This document shows positions 14,963 to 21,589 of a DNA stretch of 21,946 nucleotides, piece by piece. Location of the stretch: contig DAOPKN010000036.1 of NCBI GenBank assembly GCA_035391225.1, forward strand, positions 1-21,946. Direction: 5' to 3'. Position 1 is the stretch's first letter. Every line of letters starts with the position of its first letter. The notes below the pieces were generated by a model. The model searched no databases. It had not been told where the DNA came from and saw nothing but the letters and a program-made list of their open reading frames with translations. Position numbers and translations under genes: made by a program. This DNA is from DAOPKN01 sp035391225. GTDB lineage: Bacteria > Thermotogota > Thermotogae > MWEM01.

Positions 14963-15131
14963 AAACCGGGCACGCGGGTACGCATAAAGCGCACTGGGTG
15001 CACCGGGTTTTTTCGTAGAGCAAGTCGCCCTCCGGGGTCAGTTGTAGCGCTTCACACGGACATGCCGCCGAGCAAAACCCGCAAAACACGCAATCCCCCA
15101 AGCGAATGGTGATGTATCCCCTTTGATGCAC
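14913..15131 (-). CDS. 2[4Fe-4S] ferredoxin of homocysteine synthesis
   Basis: This is a 72-residue protein. The GTG at 15131 has a GGAGG 7 bp upstream, embedded in the last codons of the DUF39 gene, whose stop is 2 bp away. Two complete cluster motifs are visible: Cys14, 17, 20, 24 and Cys44, 47, 50, 54, each with C-x2-C-x2-C-x3-C-P spacing, plus extra Cys26 and Cys57. In methanogens the corresponding partner (MA1822) has an added NIL domain, which is absent here. It presumably supplies electrons for reducing a persulfide intermediate during conversion of aspartate semialdehyde to homocysteine. Confidence 0.88.
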   Translation of the reverse strand: MHQRGYITIRLGDCVFCGFCSAACPCEALQLTPEGDLLYEKTRCTQCALCVPACPVCAIQLADPSSESALGT

Positions 15132-15133
15132 GT

Positions 15134-16282
15134 TTATCCCTCCATCCTGGGCATGGATTTGATTTTCTCTGGTCCATCCGGCAAGGGTTGGACAGGGCTC
15201 GTGAGGAGGAAACTCCCCGCGCGCAGTTGCTCTTGCAAAACCCCCGCAATCTCCTGTGCTTTCTTCAAGCTGGAAAGAGGAGAGGTGCGAACCATTTTCC
15301 CCTGCAATGGCGCCTTTCCGGAACGGAGTTGCGCGTAGGAAAGGCGCGCTACTTCCGGGTGATCGGGGGATGCGTAATCCACGATCTTCGTGAAGATCTG
15401 GTCATTCTCCACGCAAGCCAGGCGGAACTGCTCCTCGTCGAGGATGGGTATCGGTATGCCCACACCCACGAAGAGCGAAACGCCGTAGCCTTGGATTACC
15501 GCTGGACGTAGGAAACGGCAGTCCATCTGCTTGAGGTTCCCGATCAGCGCAAGCGTGCGTGCGGGCGAAACGGGGATGTCGCCGGAAAGTTCCGATCCCA
15601 CTTGGTACTGTGTGCCGTTCCAGGCAACAAAACCATGGGCCCCGCCCAGGAAAACACGGGTTCCGATTCCAATGGTGCGAAGGCATGGATCCACGAACAG
15701 CGGGCTCAGCCTCCCCGATGTGGCGTAGGTAATGTTTTGGTAGTGGGGGTGCAACGTGCCCATGTACGTCAGGAGCTTTCGAGAAGAGGAGTTGGTGGCA
15801 GCGTTGTAGTTCTGGTACACGTTCCGGGGGTTGAACAACGTGGCTTCGTTGATATCGTGCTTGTGGATGATCGTGGAGACACGTTTTCCCGGGTAGCAAT
15901 CGGTGGGGGTACCTTCGGCTTCGAGTCGGACAGGTTTGCCTGCTACCAGGTCACAGATCACGTGGGCCCCGCCATAACGAGTGCCCTGCTTTCGGGAGGG
16001 CTGCGTAGCTCCGATGTAGGCATCTACCGCGGCGAGGCCGCTGTAGGCTTCCACGTCGTTGAGGAAGGTTTTGGCAATTTTCACACCCGGCGTGGCATGT
16101 CCGAAGTTCAGGAAAGCTCCGGAAGAGCACATGGGGCTGAACGTTGCCGTGGTTACGACGTCCACTTTCCGCGCAGCGTTGGCAAAGCCTTCCTCTTTCA
16201 CAAGTTCCGCGATTTCGTCCGCTCGAACCACCACGGCTTTTTTCTCCGCGATTTTCCGGTTGATCTCCTCGATGGTTTTCAT
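15134..16282 (-). CDS. DUF39 (COG1900) homocysteine biosynthesis protein
   Basis: This is a 382-residue protein. The ATG at 16282 overlaps the asd stop codon in an ATGA arrangement, with an AGGGGGG site upstream. The longer reading frame extending into asd is rejected. Family marks: TTATFSPMCSSGAFLNFGH (44-62), YSGLAAVDAYIGATQ, YGGAHVICDL (103-112), PTDCYPGKRV and FLGGAHGF. Cys52, Cys110 and Cys129 are the candidate catalytic thiols; Cys52 and Cys129 match the spacing I recall for the two essential cysteines of M. acetivorans MA1821. It should convert aspartate semialdehyde plus sulfide to homocysteine with the ferredoxin next door. The C-terminal CBS domains seen in some archaeal members are absent. 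Confidence 0.88.
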   Translation of the reverse strand: MKTIEEINRKIAEKKAVVVRADEIAELVKEEGFANAARKVDVVTTATFSPMCSSGAFLNFGHATPGVKIAKTFLNDVEAYSGLAAVDAYIGATQPSRKQGTRYGGAHVICDLVAGKPVRLEAEGTPTDCYPGKRVSTIIHKHDINEATLFNPRNVYQNYNAATNSSSRKLLTYMGTLHPHYQNITYATSGRLSPLFVDPCLRTIGIGTRVFLGGAHGFVAWNGTQYQVGSELSGDIPVSPARTLALIGNLKQMDCRFLRPAVIQGYGVSLFVGVGIPIPILDEEQFRLACVENDQIFTKIVDYASPDHPEVARLSYAQLRSGKAPLQGKMVRTSPLSSLKKAQEIAGVLQEQLRAGSFLLTSPVQPLPDGPEKIKSMPRMEG

Positions 16283-17286
16283 TGTTGGGGTCCCCCCTCT
16301 TTCCATTCCTTTGCGATCTCCAGCGCGTTGACCGCTGCCCCGCGCAGCAGCTGGTCGGCCACTACCCAGAAACTGACCCCGTTCTCGAACGCGAGATCCT
16401 TTCGAAGCCGACCAATGAAAGTGTGCGGTTCTCCCGCCACGTACAAGGGCATGGGGTAGACATCTTTGGCAGGATCGTCCATCACGCGGATCCCCGGGTG
16501 CTTCTCCCATTCTTTCCGAAGCACTTCCAAGTCGATGGAGCGCTGCACTTCCACGGTTATTGATTCGCTATGTGCGCGCAAAACGGGAACACGAACGGCG
16601 GTGGCACTGATTTTCAAGGCCGGAGAGTGGAAAATCTTGCGCGTTTCCTCCACCAATTTCATCTCCTCCCCGGTGTACCCGTTATCCCTGAGGGCGTCGA
16701 TGCGCGGGATGAGGTTCATCAGCAAGGGGTGGGGAAAAACGTTCCCCGAGGAATTCGTCCCCTCGTTGAAGGAGCGTGCCTGGTTCAACAGCTCGTCCAT
16801 GGCTTTTGCACCGGCGCCGGATGCTGCCTGGTAGGTGGACACGATGATCCGGCGCATTCCAAACAGGTCCTGCACGGCCTTGAGGGCCACGCACATCTGG
16901 ATGGTGGAACAGTTCGGGTTTGCGATGATGCCATGGTGCGCAAAAAGATCCGAGGAGTTCACCCCCGCAACCACGAGTGGCACCGATGGATGCAAGCGAA
17001 AAGCCCGGCTGTTGTCGATGACCAGAACCCCCTTGCGTTGGGCAATGGGAGCCCATTGCTCGGAAACAGAAGAGCCCGCACTGAAAAAAACGAGGTCAAG
17101 TCCCCGGAAGCTTTCTTCTCCCACGGGTTGAACCCGTAGGTTTTGGCCGGAGAAAGGGATCGTTTTCCCAGCGGAACGGGGTGAGGCAAACAACCGCAGT
17201 TCCTGCACATCCAACTCGAAACGAGGTAACCATTCCAGGAAAGCCTGTCCCACTGCTCCCGTGGCTCCGACGATGCCCAGCCGCAT
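16279..17286 (-). CDS. asd: Aspartate-semialdehyde dehydrogenase
   Basis: This is a 335-residue protein with an ATG one base after the lysC stop. The NADP-binding start MRLGIVGATGAVGQ (1-14) and the active-site block ANPNCSTIQ with Cys126 identify the enzyme; RVPVLRAHSE contains the conserved region with the second catalytic residue. It makes L-aspartate 4-semialdehyde from aspartyl phosphate. Its place between lysC and DUF39 supplies the direct precursor for homocysteine. Length and motif order are normal for bacterial Asd. Confidence 0.95.
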   Translation of the reverse strand: MRLGIVGATGAVGQAFLEWLPRFELDVQELRLFASPRSAGKTIPFSGQNLRVQPVGEESFRGLDLVFFSAGSSVSEQWAPIAQRKGVLVIDNSRAFRLHPSVPLVVAGVNSSDLFAHHGIIANPNCSTIQMCVALKAVQDLFGMRRIIVSTYQAASGAGAKAMDELLNQARSFNEGTNSSGNVFPHPLLMNLIPRIDALRDNGYTGEEMKLVEETRKIFHSPALKISATAVRVPVLRAHSESITVEVQRSIDLEVLRKEWEKHPGIRVMDDPAKDVYPMPLYVAGEPHTFIGRLRKDLAFENGVSFWVVADQLLRGAAVNALEIAKEWKEGGPQQ

Positions 17287-17287
17287 C

Positions 17288-18514
17288 TCACACCGCCTGG
17301 CTTTCCGCTTCGAAGAAATGTTGGTGCAACACGTTCACGGCCTTGTGCAGGTTTTGCGGGGAGATGATGCAACCGATCTTGATCTCCGAGCAGGAAACCA
17401 TGTCGATCTCGATGCCGTTTCCCTCGAGGAGAGAAAAAACCTTGGCAGCCACACCGGGGTGCGATTTCATGCCAATCCCCACCACCGAGACCTTGGCGAT
17501 GTTTTCCTCCCCTTCCACCTGCGAGAGATGGAGATCGTGCTTCAACCTTTGCAAGATGCGCATGGTTGCCGGGAAATCATCCCGCGAAACGGTAAAGGAG
17601 AGCACGTCGTTGTCTGCATCCAGGTGGCTGTGCACGATGATGTCCACGTTCACGTTCTTCGCGGCAATGGCGTCGAAGACCGAAACCAGGGTACCCGGAT
17701 GGGGGAACTTGCCTTTGACGGTTATCTTGGAAATGTTCTCCTGGTGGGCGATGCCACGGATGGCCACTTTTTCCATTGTTTGATCCTCCTTCTGTACGAT
17801 GGTTCCGGTGATTTCGTGGAACGACGAGCGCAGGTGGATGGGCAAGTTGTACTTGGCCGCCAGTTCCACGCAGCGATTGTGCAGCACCTTTGCCCCTGAA
17901 GCCGCCAGTTCCAGCATTTCGTCAAAGCAGATGACCGCGATCTTTCGGGGTTTGCCCACCAGGCGCGGATCAGCCGTGTACACCCCATCCACGTCGGTGA
18001 AAATCTCAACCTCGTCCGCTCCCAGTGCAGCTCCCAGTGCGACAGCGGTGATGTCCGATCCTCCCCGTCCGAGCGTGGTGATCTCGTGGTTTTCGCTGAT
18101 CCCCTGGAAGCCTGCCACGATCACGATTTTTCCCTCCGATAGGTCCTCCCGGATTCTCTGGTCATCGATTCGCTCGATGCGCGCTCGGTTATGCACACCA
18201 TCGGTGAAAATGCCCACCTGACCCGCGGTGTACGAACACGCTTCGAACCCCAAAGCTTGGATGGCCATTGCAAGCAGGGAAATGGAGATTTGCTCCCCGG
18301 TGGCCAAGATCATGTCCAACTCCCTGGGACTGGGATCCGCAGAGATTTCCCGTGCCCTCTTGAGCAACGAATCGGTCATTCCAGCGGGTGCGGAAACAAC
18401 CACCACCACCTGGTTTCCATTCTTGCGATGCGAAACAACTTTTTGGGCAACGTTTTGGATGCACGCAGAATCGGCAACTGAAGTTCCACCGAATTTTTGC
18501 ACAACGAGCGCCAA
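17288..18514 (-). CDS. lysC: Aspartate kinase
   Basis: This is a 408-residue monofunctional aspartokinase. The start is TTG at 18514, 8 bp after a GGAGG that abuts the attenuator's T tract; a longer in-frame start at 18580 would run through the terminator hairpin and is rejected. KFGGTSV (7-13), TTLGRGGSD (146-154) and FTDVDGVYTADPR (172-184) are kinase signatures, and the last 140 residues hold tandem ACT domains, with DIIVHS and SEIKIGCII as usual. It phosphorylates aspartate, the first step toward homoserine-family amino acids. Control by a SAM riboswitch and a Met leader, not a lysine riboswitch, suggests this copy is dedicated to methionine synthesis. Confidence 0.95.
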   Translation of the reverse strand: MALVVQKFGGTSVADSACIQNVAQKVVSHRKNGNQVVVVVSAPAGMTDSLLKRAREISADPSPRELDMILATGEQISISLLAMAIQALGFEACSYTAGQVGIFTDGVHNRARIERIDDQRIREDLSEGKIVIVAGFQGISENHEITTLGRGGSDITAVALGAALGADEVEIFTDVDGVYTADPRLVGKPRKIAVICFDEMLELAASGAKVLHNRCVELAAKYNLPIHLRSSFHEITGTIVQKEDQTMEKVAIRGIAHQENISKITVKGKFPHPGTLVSVFDAIAAKNVNVDIIVHSHLDADNDVLSFTVSRDDFPATMRILQRLKHDLHLSQVEGEENIAKVSVVGIGMKSHPGVAAKVFSLLEGNGIEIDMVSCSEIKIGCIISPQNLHKAVNVLHQHFFEAESQAV

Positions 18515-18527
18515 CAGATCCACCTCC

Positions 18528-18563
18528 AAAAAAAATCGACCGCTTGTGAAAAGCGATCGATTT
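18528..18563 (-). terminator. Second (leader-peptide) attenuator terminator before lysC
   Basis: In transcript order, an 11-bp stem (18561-18551 with 18545-18535, one G-U pair) closes a five-base loop and is followed by eight U residues (18535-18528). It lies 25 bp after the leader peptide's stop, and the lysC ribosome site begins at the next base. Confidence 0.92.
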
Positions 18564-18604
18564 CTCCATGCACGATACACCGGTGCGCTAAAGCCATCGA
18601 CCGC
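18553..18604 (-). promoter_or_regulatory. Antiterminator pairing of the Met-leader attenuator
   Basis: The nine bases GCGGTCGAT at 18604-18596 (minus strand), within leader codons 21-24, are identical to the 3' arm of the terminator. They can pair with the terminator's 5' arm (18561-18553) through nine pairs, one of them G-U. A ribosome stalled on the Met codons leaves this segment free; a ribosome at the stop codon (18590-18588) covers it. Confidence 0.75.
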
Positions 18605-18665
18605 CCGGAGGCATGCACATCATCATATGGTTCCCCACGATTTTTTGCCAAGATAGGTCTTTCAT
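18588..18665 (-). CDS. Met-rich leader peptide
   Basis: This is a 25-codon frame with GGAGG (18675-18671) 5 bp before its ATG, lying between the SAM-riboswitch terminator and a second terminator. Codons 13-20 read HMMMCMPP: four Met codons and one Cys codon in five positions. The peptide has no other feature of a functional protein. Position, ribosome site, Met run and complementary RNA arms all indicate a leader peptide that measures charged Met-tRNA (and possibly Cys-tRNA). Confidence 0.85.
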   Translation of the reverse strand: MKDLSWQKIVGNHMMMCMPPGGRWL

Positions 18666-18675
18666 TGGTTCCTCC

Positions 18676-18708
18676 AAAAAAAATCCTCTTCCATGAAAAT
18701 GAAAGAGG
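18676..18708 (-). terminator. Terminator (expression platform) of the SAM-I riboswitch
   Basis: In transcript order, CCTCTTTCAT (18708-18699) and ATGGAAGAGG (18694-18685) form a 10-bp stem with one G-U pair and a four-base loop, followed after one A by eight U residues (18683-18676). It stands 13 bases after the P1 helix. I did not find a single convincing antiterminator pairing by eye. Confidence 0.85.
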
Positions 18709-18721
18709 GTCGCATGTTGCG

Positions 18722-18824
18722 ATCTTATCTCCCATTTCCCAAAAATGCTGGAATTAGCACCACGGCTTTGCGCCAGGTTGCTGAAGGGTCAACGGGCCAG
18801 TCCCTCGCCTTCTCTGGATAAGAT
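18722..18824 (-). ncRNA. SAM-I (S-box) riboswitch
   Basis: P1 is formed by ATCTTATC (18824-18817) and GATAAGAT (18729-18722). Between them are the conserved S-box elements in order: AGAG after P1, GAGGGACTGGCCC, a GCAACC turn, and GGTGCTAATTCCAGC (18761-18747). The order and spacing match the SAM-I family closely. Binding SAM stabilises P1 and favours the downstream terminator, so the operon should be off when SAM is plentiful. This is expected for homocysteine/methionine synthesis and unusual for a lysC gene. Confidence 0.95.
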
Positions 18825-18836
18825 ACTCTAATTTTC

Positions 18837-18865
18837 ATTCTACCATGAACTCGGAATGCTGTCAA
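18837..18865 (-). promoter_or_regulatory. Strong sigma-70-type promoter of the homocysteine operon
   Basis: TTGACA (18865-18860), a 17-bp spacer and TAGAAT (18842-18837), with TGG before the -10. The -35 contains the stop codon of the upstream GNAT gene. Transcription should start near 18830, a few bases before P1 of the riboswitch. Confidence 0.9.
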
Positions 18866-19296
18866 GTCCCTTGGTTCAAGTAGGCCCGGATTACCATCCC
18901 GTGTGAGGGAAGCATGCCCAGTTTCTGGTAGAACGGAACCAGTTCTTCGTCGCAACTCAGGTCTATGCACTGGATGCCCGTTTCCAGGATGTTTTGCAGG
19001 ATTCTTTGCATCAGCTGGCTGCCGATTCCCCTGTGCTGGAAATGCGGCAAGACTTCCAACAACGGGATGAACGCGAAGTTGATCCCGTCGGAAAGCGCGT
19101 ACACGAAGCCCACCACGTTTCCCGAATCCGAATCAATGGCCAGTTGCCGAAAGGGACTTCGCTCCAGGATCGTGAAGATCTGTTCGGGCGAAAGTGGTTT
19201 TTTCCAGCCATCGCAAAAGCCCTGGATGCGAGAGGGGGAAATGTTTTCCAAGGTTTCTTGGAAGAAGACGGCGCAATTGTTCGTTTCGTTTTTCAT
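18862..19296 (-). CDS. GNAT-family N-acetyltransferase
   Basis: This is a 144-residue protein. The ATG at 19296 lies 4 bp after the MFS stop codon; an in-frame TTG at 19308 overlaps that stop. The acetyl-CoA motif LPHFQHRGIGSQLMQRIL is visible, preceded by beta strands VGFVYAL and FAFIPLLEV and followed by a FYQKLGM helix, as in GNAT enzymes. The substrate is unknown. Tight linkage to an exporter-like MFS gene suggests a joint role, such as modifying or exporting a toxic compound or metabolite. Confidence 0.85.
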   Translation of the reverse strand: MKNETNNCAVFFQETLENISPSRIQGFCDGWKKPLSPEQIFTILERSPFRQLAIDSDSGNVVGFVYALSDGINFAFIPLLEVLPHFQHRGIGSQLMQRILQNILETGIQCIDLSCDEELVPFYQKLGMLPSHGMVIRAYLNQGT

Positions 19297-19300
19297 GGTT

Positions 19301-20602
19301 TCACCCAACCTCGTCGTATTTCACCTGTGAAGGAGCTTGATTTGCGGAGGGTTGTTCTCCTTCGGAAAAGAAATTTCCCATACCGAGAGCAAGGAAAACA
19401 ATGGTAACGGCAGAATTTCCCAGCATGGCGATGAGGAACAACGTGGAAATGGGGAAACGGTCAAGTGCCAAGCCGTACAAAATGGCACCCAGCGGGGTGG
19501 TAAGTTGTGCCAGCAACGCGATCACCGCGAAAACCCGCGAGCGGAACTCGGTGGGGGTTTTCTTCTGGAACAGCGTCATCAGTGGCGTGTTTACCAGGGC
19601 GTTGAAGGTTCCGATGATCGCGTTGGTTCCAGCGATGACCGCAAAGAAAAGCCAAGTTGGTCCGCCGAAGAAACCCAGAACAGGTCCCAGGGAGTACACG
19701 AAGAACAGCGGGAAGAAAACGGTTTCGACGATGAGCCCGGTTTTGAAGAGCTTTTCCTGCGATTTTTTCACCAGCAAAGTGCCCAGCAAAACGTTCCCGA
19801 GCAAGATACCCACCACCCACGCGGTTTCGAGGAAGCCGAACTGTTGCCCGGAAAAGCCGATGACCTCCCGGGTGAAGAAGGGGAAAACCACCCCGAACAA
19901 CGGCGCAATCAAGAAGTTGGATAACATGGCAAAGAAGAGCAGCAACAATAACCCTTTCACCTTGGGCAGGAAAGCGAACCCGTCCTTGATATCCACCAGG
20001 GCAGATTTCAGCGTGAACTGGCTCTTGGAAGTGGTTTGCTGGTAGCGGATGAAGCATTCGCTGACCGCGGACGCCACGAAGGAGATCCCGTTGGCCAAAA
20101 AGACCACCTTGATGCCGAAGAATCCATACAGGATGCCCCCAAGTGCGGGGCCAATAATGTAACTCATGCTATTCACCGCCTGTACCACGGAATTGGCACG
20201 AGGTAGCTTGTCCATGGGAACGATGTCGGCGAGCATAGCCTGGGTAGCGGGGTCGAAAATGATATCCGAGGTGGAAACCAGGAATTGCACGGCCATCAGG
20301 ATCGTGATGGTCAACGATTCCATTCCCGCCATGAGGGCGAGGAAAAGGATAAGCCCCCCGCGCAGCAAGTCCATGTACACCATGATCTTCTTGCGGTCGA
20401 AACGATCGCCGAGAACCCCACCAAAGGGGCTGAAGAGAATGCGCGGAAGCGTGGTCAAGAAGACAAAGGTTCCCATCACGGTTCCCGAACCGGTTAAATC
20501 CAAGATGTACAGCGGGATGGCAACCTGCTGGATGCCACTTCCCAGAAGCGAAACCAGTCGCCCCATCGTGTAGTACCAGAAATTGCGCGAATGCGTGTTC
20601 AC
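19301..20602 (-). CDS. MFS transporter (MdfA/DHA-type, MFS_3-like)
   Basis: This is a 433-residue protein with about twelve membrane segments. The GTG at 20602 has GGAGGG 6 bp upstream; the TTG at 20635 lacks such a site. LTTLPRILFSPFGGVLGDRFDRKKIMVYMD is the MFS loop 2-3 signature (two pieces: PFGGVLGDRFDRKK), and DPATQAMLADIVP occurs in the MFS_3 enterobactin/macrolide exporter group. The function is probably efflux of small molecules; the substrate is unknown. It is first in a two-gene operon with the GNAT gene. Confidence 0.87.
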   Translation of the reverse strand: MNTHSRNFWYYTMGRLVSLLGSGIQQVAIPLYILDLTGSGTVMGTFVFLTTLPRILFSPFGGVLGDRFDRKKIMVYMDLLRGGLILFLALMAGMESLTITILMAVQFLVSTSDIIFDPATQAMLADIVPMDKLPRANSVVQAVNSMSYIIGPALGGILYGFFGIKVVFLANGISFVASAVSECFIRYQQTTSKSQFTLKSALVDIKDGFAFLPKVKGLLLLLFFAMLSNFLIAPLFGVVFPFFTREVIGFSGQQFGFLETAWVVGILLGNVLLGTLLVKKSQEKLFKTGLIVETVFFPLFFVYSLGPVLGFFGGPTWLFFAVIAGTNAIIGTFNALVNTPLMTLFQKKTPTEFRSRVFAVIALLAQLTTPLGAILYGLALDRFPISTLFLIAMLGNSAVTIVFLALGMGNFFSEGEQPSANQAPSQVKYDEVG

Positions 20603-20644
20603 GTTTTTCCCTCCCCAAATTTGGTTCTCCCCCAAATTTCCTTC

Positions 20645-20675
20645 ATGGTACGCCCTTGAGATTCCCCCATGTCAA
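20645..20675 (-). promoter_or_regulatory. Possible promoter of the MFS-GNAT operon
   Basis: TTGACA (20675-20670) and TACCAT (20650-20645) are separated by 19 bp, longer than ideal. No better candidate lies in the 20603-20733 gap. Confidence 0.35.
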
Positions 20676-20733
20676 GCGGGGAAAAGGCGGGAAAAAAGGT
20701 AACGATTGCATAAAACGTGGTGTATGCCCCACG

Positions 20734-20755
20734 AAAAAACCCCCCGAAGGGGGTT
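20734..20755 (-). terminator. Terminator of the AIM24-family gene
   Basis: In transcript order, AACCCCC, a short TTC loop and GGGGGGTT form a stem of 7 bp, with six U residues following (20739-20734 region). It lies 27 bp after the AIM24 stop codon. Confidence 0.85.
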
Positions 20756-20781
20756 GATGGAAAACGGGAAAAAGGGAACGA

Positions 20782-21573
20782 TCAAAAGCCGTGGTCTCCA
20801 CCGAAAAGGGTGCCGAAGATGCCCCCCTCTCCCTTGCGGTTCCCAGGGGTTTGCGGAGCAGCTTTGATCACGCGGTTGGCAAGCCGGCTAAAGGGAAGGG
20901 ATTGCAGCCAAACGGTTCCCGGTCCGGTGAGCGCGGCGAAGAAAAGGCCTTCTCCCCCGAAGAAGATGGACTTGATGCCCCGGATCATTTCCACGTCGTA
21001 GTCCACCGATCGCGTGAGGGCCACGAGGCACCCGGTATCCACGCGCAAACGTTCGCCCGCTTGAAGCTCCTTTTTGACGATGGTTCCCCCCGCGTGTACG
21101 AACGCCAGGCCATCCCCGAGCAATCGTTCCATGATGAAGCCTTCCCCGCCGAAGAGCCCTACGCCCAGGCGTTTCTGGAAGGCGATGCTGATTTCCACAC
21201 CTTTGGCGGCGCACAGGAACGATTCCTTCTGGCAGATCAACTCCCCGCCAAAATCCGGAAGGTGCATAGCAAGGATTTTCCCAGGGTAGGGGGCGCCGAA
21301 CGCCACGTGTTGCTTGCCCATCCCCTGGTTCGTGAACAACGTCATGAACAAGCTTTCGCCGGTGAGCAATCGCTTTCCAGCACCCACCATCTTTTCCATG
21401 AAGGTCTGGCTTCCGTGCGAACCATCCCCGAAGATGGTGTCGAGCACGATGCCGTCTTCCATGTACATCATGGCGCCTGCCTCGGCGATCACGGATTCGG
21501 AGGGGTCGAGTTCCACCTCCACCAGTTGCATTTCGCTTCCAATGATCTTGTAGTCGATTTCGTGTGCGTTCAT
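20782..21573 (-). CDS. AIM24 / TIGR00266 family protein
   Basis: This is a 263-residue protein with a clear AAGGAG site 7 bp before the ATG. Family marks are IDYKIIGSEMQLVEVELDPSE at the start (two shorter runs), VIAEAGAMMYMEDGI (28-42), the Gly-rich GLFGGEGFIMERL and FFGGEGLFFAALTGPGTVWL, and a Gly-rich C-terminal tail ending in FGGDHGF. The fold is a repeated beta-prism-like barrel. Bacterial members have no settled biochemical role. It is 16 bp downstream of the YjbQ gene and so co-transcribed with it. Confidence 0.9.
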   Translation of the reverse strand: MNAHEIDYKIIGSEMQLVEVELDPSESVIAEAGAMMYMEDGIVLDTIFGDGSHGSQTFMEKMVGAGKRLLTGESLFMTLFTNQGMGKQHVAFGAPYPGKILAMHLPDFGGELICQKESFLCAAKGVEISIAFQKRLGVGLFGGEGFIMERLLGDGLAFVHAGGTIVKKELQAGERLRVDTGCLVALTRSVDYDVEMIRGIKSIFFGGEGLFFAALTGPGTVWLQSLPFSRLANRVIKAAPQTPGNRKGEGGIFGTLFGGDHGF

Positions 21574-21589
21574 GTTTTTTCTCCTTGGA

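Noticed and set aside
18515..18580. Longer N-terminus for aspartate kinase (22 extra residues)
   Set aside because: It would be translated through the attenuator hairpin and T tract and lacks a ribosome site; the TTG at 18514 has a well-placed GGAGG.
18515..18836. Lysine riboswitch upstream of lysC
   Set aside because: The leader is fully explained by the SAM-I riboswitch, its terminator, the leader peptide and the second terminator; no lysine-riboswitch elements are seen.
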